Part shown: positions 16,288 to 24,471 of the stretch, piece by piece
Position numbering within the stretch: position 1 is the first letter of the stretch
How the letters are laid out: every line of letters begins with the position of its first letter
Program-made: the position numbers and the translations under genes
The notes under the pieces: generated by a model
What the model was told of the DNA's origin: nothing
What the model saw: only the letters and a program-made list of their open reading frames with translations
The model's database searches: none
NCBI GenBank assembly: GCA_030652255.1
Contig: JAUSAZ010000139.1
Location: 1 to 55,047 of the forward strand
Length of the DNA stretch: 55,047 nt
DNA from: Myxococcales bacterium
Lineage (GTDB): Bacteria > Myxococcota_A > Polyangia > Polyangiales > Ga0077539
Direction: 5' to 3'

Positions 16288-17144
16288 CCGATGAACCCCG
16301 GCTGTGGGTGCTCAACTTCGACGCCGAGGACGAGCTCGCCCACCCCGGCGCGATGACCCCCTCGGCGGGCCTCCGCGCGCGCTTCGAGGCGCTCGCCCGG
16401 CGCACGACCCTGCTCGCTCCCGGTGACAGCCGGCTCGACGAGTTCGTGCCGCCCGACCCGGCGTGGCGGGGAATGCCCGGCGCGGCGTGGTGCCCCACCC
16501 CGAGGGCGCTGCGGGCGCTCGCGCGGGCGGGGGCGCGGCTGCCCGATGCGCCGTCGGCGGAGGTGCTGCGCGCGGCCAACCATCGTCGCCTGATGGACGG
16601 TCGCCTGGAGGCGCTGCCGGGCGCCCGCTATGTCCACACACGTCGGGAGTACGAAGAGACCGTCGCGCGGGGATCGGTCACCGGCTCATGGCTGTTGAAG
16701 CGGGCGTACTCCTACAACGGGCGCGGCCGATGCCGGTGGCGGGAGGGCGCAGACGACCCGCACGTGGCGCGCTGGGTCGACGCCGCGCTGGCCACGGGGG
16801 AGGGCCTGCAGGTGGAGCCCGAGGTGCCGCGCTCGCTCGACCTGGGGCTTCACGGCGAGCTCGGTCGCGACGGGGAGCTGCGCTGGGGGGCGCTCACGGT
16901 GCAGCGCGGCGACGCCTTCGGGGCGTGGGAGGCGACGGAGGTCGCGCCGCCCGGGACGCTCACGGAGGACGAGTCGCGGGAGCTGGACGCCGCGCGGCGG
17001 GCGGTGGTGACGGCGCTGCGCTCGGTGGGCTACTTCGGGCCCTTCGGCGTCGACGCGTACCGGTGGAGCGGCGGCTTCGTGCCCTGCTGCGACGTCAACG
17101 CTCGCTACACGATGGGCTGGGCCGTCGGGATGTCGGGACGGTAG
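16284..17144 (+). CDS. ATP-grasp-like protein
   Basis: 286 residues from the GTG at 16284. The N-terminal 100 residues resemble a pre-ATP-grasp domain (LWVLNFDAEDELAHPGAMTP), followed by GSWLLKRAYSYNGRGRCRW, a nucleotide-binding Lys/Gly-rich loop, then GLQVEPEVPRSLDLGLHGEL and a C-terminal GPFGVDAYRW with FVPCCDVNARYTMGW, which supplies the Asp/Asn metal ligands expected of an ATP-grasp ligase. It would form an acyl-phosphate to ligate an amine or thiol. It follows DUF455 with a 4-bp overlap, so the two probably act on one substrate. Confidence 0.7.
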   Translation: MTDEPRLWVLNFDAEDELAHPGAMTPSAGLRARFEALARRTTLLAPGDSRLDEFVPPDPAWRGMPGAAWCPTPRALRALARAGARLPDAPSAEVLRAANHRRLMDGRLEALPGARYVHTRREYEETVARGSVTGSWLLKRAYSYNGRGRCRWREGADDPHVARWVDAALATGEGLQVEPEVPRSLDLGLHGELGRDGELRWGALTVQRGDAFGAWEATEVAPPGTLTEDESRELDAARRAVVTALRSVGYFGPFGVDAYRWSGGFVPCCDVNARYTMGWAVGMSGR

Positions 17145-17148
17145 CGGC

Positions 17149-17952
17149 CTAGCGGAAGCCGAAGAGGGCGCACGCGTTGTCGGTGGTCACCTGCGAGACG
17201 TGCTCGACGGTCTGCGCCCGGAGCGTGGCGAGCGCCTGCACGACGACCGGGAGGTCGCAGGGCTCGCAGCGCCGGTCGGAGCGGTCGACGCCGGTGGGGA
17301 GCTGGTCGGGCGCGTCGGTCTCGACGAGCATCCGGTGGTCGGGCACGGCCTTGGCGCTGTCGATGGGGCTGCGCGCGCGGGGCCGGGTGACGGCGCCGCC
17401 GAAGGAGAGGTGGAAGCCCAGCTCGGTCCACGGCCGCACGAGGTCGGGGCCGCCGGAGTAGCTGTGCACCATGCCGCGCCGCGACGGCAGCGGCACCGAG
17501 CGAAGCAGCGTGAGCGCGAGGGCGTGCGAGCGCACCACGTGGAGCACCAGCGGGAGGTCGAGCGCGGCGGCCACCGCGACCTGGGCCAGGAATACCTGGC
17601 GCTGTAACATCGGGTCGACCACGGCGGGGTCGAGGGACGCGTCGAGGCCGCACTCGCCGATGGCCACCACCCGGTCGCGGTGGGCCTGCGCGGTGGCCGC
17701 GAGATCCTTCAGGCCGCGGTCGAGGGCGGCCCGGGGGAGGGTGAGCAGCGCGTGGGGGTGGATGCCGAGGGCGACGACGCGCTCGCCCGGGAGGGCGCAG
17801 TCGAGGGTGGCGCGCCAGGTGTCGGGGCGCATCGAGGGGACGACCGCGCGGGTGACGTGCCGGGCGCGGGCGCGCTCCCAGACGGCGGCGCGGTCCGAGG
17901 CGAACGCGGGGAGGTCGAGGTGGCAGTGCGCGTCGACGAGGGCGACGGTCAC
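17149..17952 (-). CDS. TatD-family metal-dependent deoxyribonuclease
   Basis: 267 residues from the GTG at 17952, which overlaps the upstream stop by 4 bp. The metal-binding motifs of the amidohydrolase-fold TatD nucleases are all there: DAHCHLDL at the start, IGECGLD, LHVVRSH, MVHSYSG and VETDAPDQLP. The family cleaves DNA 3'-5' and is linked to repair and DNA degradation. It is last in the smpB operon and its 3' end lies 4 bp from the convergent ATP-grasp-like gene. Confidence 0.85.
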   Translation of the reverse strand: MTVALVDAHCHLDLPAFASDRAAVWERARARHVTRAVVPSMRPDTWRATLDCALPGERVVALGIHPHALLTLPRAALDRGLKDLAATAQAHRDRVVAIGECGLDASLDPAVVDPMLQRQVFLAQVAVAAALDLPLVLHVVRSHALALTLLRSVPLPSRRGMVHSYSGGPDLVRPWTELGFHLSFGGAVTRPRARSPIDSAKAVPDHRMLVETDAPDQLPTGVDRSDRRCEPCDLPVVVQALATLRAQTVEHVSQVTTDNACALFGFR

Positions 17953-18215
17953 GAAGGGGTCACGCCGGTCGCGACGGCGCGGGCGAAGGCCTCGCGCACG
18001 GCGACGGTGGCGCTCACCAGGCGGCCGCGCACCACGAACGCGTCGGCCTCCTTGCGCGACCCTGCCACCTTCAAGGTGAAGGCGTGGGCCCCGTCGAGGG
18101 TACCCTGCGCGGGGGCGCCGGGCGGAAACGGCCGCGTCGAGCGCACGGTCACCTGGATCGCGTCGACCGTCATCACCGTCGCCTCGCCTTCGCCTTCCCA
18201 CCGCACCTGCGCCAT
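17949..18215 (-). CDS. Small conserved-looking protein in the smpB operon (PilZ-like?)
   Basis: 88 residues, read from the ATG that shares one base with the smpB stop (TGATG) and ending in a 4-bp overlap with tatD. The tight coupling argues it is real. The sequence is beta-rich (VMTVDAIQVTVRSTRPF, HAFTLKVAGSRKEADAFVVR) and ends in a helix. The spacing of short strands around FPPGAPAQGTLDG is reminiscent of small PilZ-type beta-barrels, but the RxxxR/DxSxxG c-di-GMP signature is not present. I do not assign a function. Confidence 0.7.
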   Translation of the reverse strand: MAQVRWEGEGEATVMTVDAIQVTVRSTRPFPPGAPAQGTLDGAHAFTLKVAGSRKEADAFVVRGRLVSATVAVREAFARAVATGVTPS

Positions 18216-18691
18216 CAGTGCATCCTCCGCTTGATGGCCGCGCGGGCCTCGCGGTCGCCCTCGCGGCGCTTGATCTCCTGCCGCCGGTCGGCGCCGTCCT
18301 TGGCGTGCGCGAGGCCGAGCTCGAGCTTCACCTTGGCGCCCTTGAAGTAGGCCTTGAGGGCGATGAGCGTGAAGCCCTTCTGGGAGATCTTGCCGTCGAT
18401 GCGGTCGATCTCCGCGCGGTGCGCGAGCAGCCGCCGGGCGCGCTTCTCCTCGGGCTTCGCCCCGGTGGCGAACTTGTACGGCGCGATGTACGCGTTGATG
18501 AGCGTGAGCTGCCCGTTGAGCACCATCGCGTAGGTGTCGCCGAGCTCCATCTTGCCGGCGCGGAGGCTCTTCACCTCACCCCCGGTGAGCACGATGCCGA
18601 CCTCGATGCGCTCGTCGACCTCGTAGCGCATCGAGGCGCGACGGTTCTCGGAGATGAGCTTGTACCCCTCGGCGGGGCGCGGCGTGGCCAT
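18215..18691 (-). CDS. smpB: SsrA-binding protein SmpB
   Basis: 158 residues from the ATG at 18691. The OB-fold core is typical: LISENRRASMRYEVDERIEV, GIVLTGGEVKSLRAGKMELG, DTYAMVLNGQLTLINAYIAP, KISQKGFTLIALKAYFKGAK, and a basic C-terminal tail. SmpB binds tmRNA and rescues stalled ribosomes. The length matches the family. It is the first gene of the smpB-88aa-tatD operon; tmRNA itself is not visible in the window. The divergent comF starts 66 bp away. Confidence 0.97.
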   Translation of the reverse strand: MATPRPAEGYKLISENRRASMRYEVDERIEVGIVLTGGEVKSLRAGKMELGDTYAMVLNGQLTLINAYIAPYKFATGAKPEEKRARRLLAHRAEIDRIDGKISQKGFTLIALKAYFKGAKVKLELGLAHAKDGADRRQEIKRREGDREARAAIKRRMH

Positions 18692-18757
18692 GGCGGGCGT
18701 CGGGTGTAGCACGACCCCGCCCGCAACGTGCGTTCTCCGGCGGCCCGACAAGCGGCC

Positions 18758-19408
18758 ATGCGAACCCCGTGGCTCTCGGCCTCCCTCCGCGCCCTCGCCG
18801 ATCTGCTCGCCCCCCGCGGCTGCGTGGCCTGCGGCGAACCCGTCGCCCGCGAGGTGCTGTGCGACCCCTGCGCCGTGTCGCTGCTCGACGCGCCCGACCC
18901 CCTGCCCGGCGTGCTCGTGGCCCACGAGCACGGCGGCGCCCTCGCGCGGGCCGTCTACCGGGCCAAGTACGACGGCGACCCCACCCGCGCGGCCCGCCTC
19001 GGCGACCTGCTGCTCCCGCTCGCCGCGGGCCTCGCGCGCCCGGTGCGCTGCGTCGTCCCGGTGCCGCTGCACCCCCGGCGCCTGCGCGAGCGCGGGTACA
19101 ACCAGTCGATGGAGCTGGCGCGCCCGGTGGCCCGCGCGCTGGGCTGTCCCCTGCTGGCCGACGGGCTCCTGCGGCTGCGCGACACGCCCACGCAGACCGC
19201 CCTCGCGCGGGCGGGGCGCGCGGCCAACGTGGCGGGGGTGTTCCGCGCGGCGGCCGGTCGCGCGCTCGCCGGCGGGCACGTGGTGATCGTCGACGACGTG
19301 GTCACCACGGGCTCGACGATGGGCGCGGCGATGGCGGCGGCCCGGGCGGCCGGCGCGGCGTCGGTCACCGGCCTGGCCCTGTCGCGGATGCCCCGCCGCG
19401 ACGGCTGA
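18758..19408 (+). CDS. comF: ComF family phosphoribosyltransferase-like protein
   Basis: 216 residues from the ATG at 18758 (an in-frame start at 18728 is less likely). A zinc-finger pair CVACGEP and CDPCAVS is followed by AVYRAKYDGD, VVPVPLHPRRLRERGYNQS and the PRPP-binding loop HVVIVDDVVTTGSTMGAAM. ComF proteins are needed for natural transformation in several bacteria; here the role is by homology only. It is divergent from smpB, and its 3' end stops 3 bp before the convergent kinase gene. Confidence 0.9.
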   Translation: MRTPWLSASLRALADLLAPRGCVACGEPVAREVLCDPCAVSLLDAPDPLPGVLVAHEHGGALARAVYRAKYDGDPTRAARLGDLLLPLAAGLARPVRCVVPVPLHPRRLRERGYNQSMELARPVARALGCPLLADGLLRLRDTPTQTALARAGRAANVAGVFRAAAGRALAGGHVVIVDDVVTTGSTMGAAMAAARAAGAASVTGLALSRMPRRDG

Positions 19409-19411
19409 GCG

Positions 19412-22400
19412 TCACCCCTGCGTCGCCGCGTCGAGCCAGGCCAGCCGCGCGGTCGCGCCGCACTCCCGCCACAGCGCCCTCGCCCTCGCGATGGCCGCCT
19501 CCTGCGCTGCCCCATCGGGCGTCACGTGCAGCGCCAGCAGCGCCCCGGCGTAGGCCTCCTCCGCGCGCTGCCCCTCCTCGTGCGCCAGGGCCATCGCCTC
19601 GCCCCAGCGCGCGCCCGCGGTCGTCACGTCCCCGCCCGCCCACGCCAGCAGCCCCGCCCAGCGCAGGGCCAGCACGCGCCCCACGGGCTGCGCCTTCGCC
19701 CAGCGCTGCGCCCGCGCCACCGCCGCCGCGAGCCGCCCCCGGTCGCCCCGCCCCGCGCGCCGCGCCGCCAGGAACACCTCCAGCGTCCCCTCCCACAGGT
19801 GCGCCGCCGTGGGGGGGATGGTGCGCTCGTTGCCGACGCCCGCCAGCGCCTCGTCGGCGAGCGCCACGGCCTCGTCGAGGCGCCCCTCGGCGAGCGCCAC
19901 CGCCGCCTGCATCGCCCGGGTGAGCGAGCGCACGAGCGCGTCGGCCCGGTCGGGCTGCGTCGCGAGCACGGCCAGCGCCGCCTTCGCCCCGGCCACGTCG
20001 CCGCCCGTCAGGCGCGCGAAGGCCTCGGTGTGGATGAGCGCCGCCCGCTGCCCGGACATGTCCTCGCCGAGGGCGTCGAGCGCCACCGCGACGTCGCCGC
20101 GCATGGCGTCGAAGCGCCCGTCGTACCAGTGCAGCATCGCCAGCACGGAGACGCAGAGGCCCTCGTCGAGCCGGTCGCCGCTGAAGCGCGTCTGCGCGAT
20201 GGCGCCGTCGATGAGCGTGTGCGCCCGGGCCCGCTCGCCGCGGCCCATCCGCCAGACCGTCTCCAGCAGCGCCGCCGCCGAGCGCCCGCGCCAGGTGACG
20301 CCCGACCCGGTGGGCGCCGCCGCCGCGGCCCGGGCGCGGTCGAAGTAGCGCTGCGCCAGCCCGTCGAACCCGAGCGTCCCGGCGGCGTAGCCCAGCGCCC
20401 CGAGGGCGTCGACGTGCGCGTCGCCCGCGCGCTCGGCCAGGTTCGCCGCGGCCAGGCTGGCGGCCAGCACCGCCGCCCCGTCGCCGCGGAAGATCGCCAC
20501 GTGCGCGAGCTTGCCCGCGGCGTGCGCGGCGATGGTGAGCCCCTCCCGCGCGATCGCGCTCGACCGCCGCGCGCGGACGCCGTGCGTCACCTGCTCCACC
20601 ACGTGGCCCAGCAGGTACCTCGCCCGACCGACGGCCCGCTCGGGCACCTTCGGCTCGTAGGGCTCCATCGCCGCCACGAGGCAGCGCTCGGCCTGCGCGA
20701 AGTCTCCCGCCACGAAGTACGCGTCGCCCGCCTCCCAGCACCAGCGCGCCAGGTCGAGGCGCGCCGCGTCGTCGTGCGCCCGTCCGTGGTGCCACGCGAT
20801 CGCGATCTTCAGGTACCGGATGGCGTCCGTGAACGCGCCGTCCCGGTACGCACGGTCGCCCGCGCGCCCCGCGTGGAAGGCCTCGCGCCCGGGCTCGCCG
20901 GCCTCGCGCCAGTGCACCGCCAGGTCGCCGTGGAGCATCCCCAGGTCGGGGTCGTCCAGCAGCGCCGACGCGAGGGCCTCGGCCGCGCGGCGGTGCAGCA
21001 CCCGGCGCCGCGCCGGGGCGAGGTCGCGCCAGGCGGCCTCGCGCAGCTTGTCGTGCACCAGGCGAAACCGGTCGCCGCCGGTGTCCTCCAGGATCTGCCG
21101 GTGCGACAGCTCGGCGAGCGCGTCGAGGACGGCCCCCTCGGGCAGCCCCGACACGGCGACCAGCACCCCGGCCTCGACCTCGCGGCCCAGCACCGCGGCG
21201 GCCTCCACCACCGCGCGCGCGCGACGGGCGCGAGCCCCCGGAGGCGGCGACCCACGAGGTCGAGCAGCGACGCCGGCGAGGGGAGCGCGTCGACCCCGCG
21301 CGCGTCGAGGTGCCAGCGGCCGTGGGGGTCGCGGCCGAGGATGCCCTCGGCGATGGCCATGCGCAGGTACTCCGAGACGTAGAAGGGGTTGCCCTGCGAT
21401 CGCTCGGCGAGGAAGTCGACCAGCGGGGCAGGCGGCTCGGCGAGGGCGAGCATGTCGGAGACGAGCGCGGCGACGGCGCGGCCCTCGAGGCTGCCCACCT
21501 TCAGGCGCGTGACGGCGGGCGACGACAGCAGCCGCGGCAGGGTGGCGCCGACCTCGTTGTCGCGGAAGGTGCAGAGCACCAGCACCCGGTGCCGCTCGAA
21601 GAACGCCGGGCTGAGCGTGGCCAGGAGGGCGATGGTGAGGTCGTCGGCCCACTGGAGGTCGTCGATGACCAGCAGCAGGGGCTCGTCGCGGGACACCGCC
21701 GCGAGGGTGTCGCGCACCGCCTCGAGGGCGCGCCGCCGGGCGGCCGGCGCGGGCAGCTCGGCGAGCGGGGGCAGGTCGTCGAAGCCGGGCACCGCGGCGA
21801 GGGAGGGCTCGTAGAGCGCGAGCACCCGGGCCCAGCCGCCGACCCAGCGCGCGAAGGTGGCCGCGCCGTCGTCCGAGCACCGGTCGGCGATGGCCTGGAA
21901 CAGCCCCCGGAGCGGCTGCAGCGCCGACCCGCGGCCCTCCACCCCGGCGTCGTTCGACGACCCCGCGCGCGACCCGCTGCTCCCGGTCGCGCGACCCGGC
22001 GCGGCGCCGGCTGCGCGCGGGAGCGACACGCACTCCCCCGCGACGACGAGGGCGTGGTTGCGCGTGGCGTGCTGGGCGACCTCCGCGACGATGCGGGTCT
22101 TTCCGACGCCGCTCTCCCCGCCCAGCAGCACGATGCCGCCGCGGCCCTGCTCGAGCCCGCCGAGGCGCTCGCGCAGGACGGCGAGGACCTCCTCGCGGCC
22201 GACGATGCCCGGGCGGTAGAGGTACGCCGACGGCGACACCACCGGGGCCGTCGCCCGGGCCTCGTCGCCCTGCCGGGCGCGGGAGATCTCCCAGAGCGCC
22301 TGGGCCACGTCGTCGGCGTACCCGACGCGGTCGCGCGGGGACTTCGCGAGCAGCCGCAGCACGAGGTCGTCGAGGGCGGGCGGCACCCCGTCGACCCGGT

Positions 22401-23247
22401 GCGACGGCGGCTCCGGGGCCTTCATCAGGTGCATCCCCACGACCTCCATCGCGGTGCGCCCGACGAAGGGCACCGCTCCGGTGAGGGCCTCGTAGAGCAT
22501 GCACCCGAGGGCGTAGAGGTCGCAGCGGGCGTCGACGCGCTGGCCGGAGATCTGCTCCGGGGCCATGTAGCCCGTGGTGCCGACCATCTGCGAGCTGACG
22601 TCGACCACCTCGCGCCCGCCCGCGCCGTGCGCCGTCGCGACGACGCCGAAGTCCATGAGCACCGGCGCGCCGTCGACGCGCAGGAACACGTTGGCCGGCT
22701 TCATGTCGCGGTGCACGACGCCCTGCCCGTGCACGAACGCGAGCGGTACGCACAGCCGTCGGAAGAGCGTGAGGGTCTCGTCGAGGGCGCCGCACGCCGC
22801 CATGGGTCGCGGCCCCGCGGGTGCGCTCGTGGCGCGCGACGCGGCCCCGGGGCTCTGTCCGCCGCCGTGCCTCCGGGAGAGGTCCGCCGTCGGGTCGTCG
22901 GGCTGCGAGAGCATCCCGTCGAGGCCGAGGCCCCAGCGCCGTGACATCTGGTCGCGGAGCGTCTCGCCGTGGAGCAGCTCCATCGAGTACCAGGGGCCGA
23001 CGTCGTTGACTCCGACCTCCTCGATGCGCACGACGTCGGGGTGCGTGACCTTCCGCAGGGCCAGCACCTCGCGGCGAATCGACGCCCGCAGGTCGGCGTT
23101 GGTCACCCGCACGGTCTTGAGCGCCACGACGGCGCCGGTCTCCTGGTGTACCGCGCGGTACACCACCCCCATCCCGCCCTGTCCGATCACGCTCTCGACC
23201 CGGTAGGGACCGATCTGCTCTGGGATGCTGGCGGGCACTACGCTCAC
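19412..23247 (-). CDS. Ser/Thr kinase-AAA ATPase-TPR signalling protein, interrupted by a frameshift
   Basis: The N-terminal frame starts at the GTG at 23247 and is coding to about 21225. It has an active-looking kinase (VIGQGGMGVVYRA, VALKTV, VVHRDMKPANVFL, LMDFGV, MAPEQ) with a Ser/Gly-rich insert, then an AAA_16 ATPase (LLGGESGVGKTRIVAEV, LLLVIDDLQWADDL). Coding then continues in another frame from about 21212 to 19412 with VVEAAAVLGREVEAG and a TPR-like region. The switch falls in an 11-nt alternating GC run at 21213-21223. Removing one CG unit restores a single 1277-residue protein reading VARAVVEAAAVLG. Either a sequencing error, a mutation or a slippage switch explains it. Confidence 0.85.
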
Positions 23248-23315
23248 CCCGACGCTATCACGAACGTATCACCCGCCGACGGACTCCATCCGCCGGCGGT
23301 GCGTGAGGGCGGGAC

Positions 23316-24209
23316 TCAGGCGCTGTCGCCGTCGCCTGCGGTGCGTCGCACCCAGAGCATGGCGTCGAAGCGTCGCTCGCCCGGCGCGAGATGCTGCGAC
23401 AGCACGCCCGTACGGCGGTAGCCGGCCCCGAGGAACACCGCCCCGAGCAGCGGGCTGTCCGCCGGGGTCATGGCGAAGGTGCACCCGATGTCGCGCGCCT
23501 TGAGGGCCTCGTGCAGCCCGTGGATGGCGCCCGCGAGCACGCGGGCCTCGTCGGTCTTGGTGGGCACCATCGGGATCTGCACGTAGGCGTTGCCGAAGGG
23601 CTCCTGGAGCTCGGCGGTGACGACCTGCGAGGTGGTGCGCCCGCGGCCGACGACGTGCAGCCGGTCGCCCGAGCGCAGGAAGCGCTCGTCGAACCACGCC
23701 GCGGTCTTGCGGTTGCGCGCCGGCGCGATGCCCTGCGCGGTGGCCTGGAGGTCGTTGAGCACCTCGATCTTGAGGCCCTTCACGGCGGTGACGTCGACCA
23801 CCAGCTTGCGGGCCTGCACGAGGACCTTCTCGGCGGCGGCGGTGTCGGCGGGCGGCGTGAGGGGCGCGCCGTCTTCGTCGACCAGCGGCGGGTCGCTGAC
23901 GACCCGGCCCATGAGGTACGCGTCGGAGCGCTTGTAGTAGCCCGGGATGGTGCCCTCGCGGGCGAACCCGACCTTCGCCCAGCCGAGGCTCTCCTCCTTC
24001 TCGACGAAGGTGTAGATGCGGGCGATGCCCTCGCGCCGCGCGAGCTCGTCGAGGCGCTGCTGCTTCAGGGGGAAGTTGCCGGCGAGGAAGTCGACCAGGC
24101 GCGCGGTGCGCTGCCGCCGGTTGACGATGAGGCTGACGTGGATGCCCTCGCGCCGGTACGAAACCTCTTCGATGACGGACCGTGGGTTCGTCTGGATCTG
24201 CATGGACAT
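23316..24209 (-). CDS. Protein with two GNAT-like halves
   Basis: 297 residues from the ATG at 24209 (24203 or 24221 are possible). The first half has LIVNRRQRTARLVDFL, ARIYTFVEKEESLGWAKVGF and REGTIPGYYKRSDAYLMGRV, resembling the acetyl-lysine/beta-lysine-type GNAT fold. The second half ends with ADSPLLGAVFLGAGYRRTGV, a GNAT motif-B-like segment. The acetyl-CoA loop RxxGxG/A is not clear in either half, so activity is uncertain. It is isolated from its neighbours and preceded by a good promoter at 24282-24310. Confidence 0.6.
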   Translation of the reverse strand: MSMQIQTNPRSVIEEVSYRREGIHVSLIVNRRQRTARLVDFLAGNFPLKQQRLDELARREGIARIYTFVEKEESLGWAKVGFAREGTIPGYYKRSDAYLMGRVVSDPPLVDEDGAPLTPPADTAAAEKVLVQARKLVVDVTAVKGLKIEVLNDLQATAQGIAPARNRKTAAWFDERFLRSGDRLHVVGRGRTTSQVVTAELQEPFGNAYVQIPMVPTKTDEARVLAGAIHGLHEALKARDIGCTFAMTPADSPLLGAVFLGAGYRRTGVLSQHLAPGERRFDAMLWVRRTAGDGDSA

Positions 24210-24281
24210 TGTGCAGTGCACCCCGCGGTCGAGGATCGCAGGAGAGGCTTCTCCCCGGCGCCGCGACTGCTGTTGCGAGCG

Positions 24282-24310
24282 TGTCTAGTCAAGGCCTTTT
24301 GCGAAGTCAA
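24282..24310 (-). promoter_or_regulatory. Sigma-70-like promoter for the GNAT-like gene
   Basis: Read on the minus strand: TTGACT (24310-24305), 17-nt spacer, TAGACA (24287-24282), with the start codon about 73 bp downstream. The -10 hexamer is the same as in promoter P1 at 54657-54662. Just upstream lies the small inverted repeat TGACA-N5-TGTCA (near 24319-24333), a possible operator. Confidence 0.55.
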
Positions 24311-24471
24311 CAGGTTTTTGACAGGGTATGTCAGGCACCCCATCGCGGCCGTGCGCGAGGGATTCCCATGGACGCCGGTACCCTGCATCCCGGGTGGGGA
24401 TGGGAGGGCGTCAGGCGGGTGGGGAGTGGCGGTGCGGAGGGGGAGAGAAGGCGGGGAGATCTACGCGGAGA

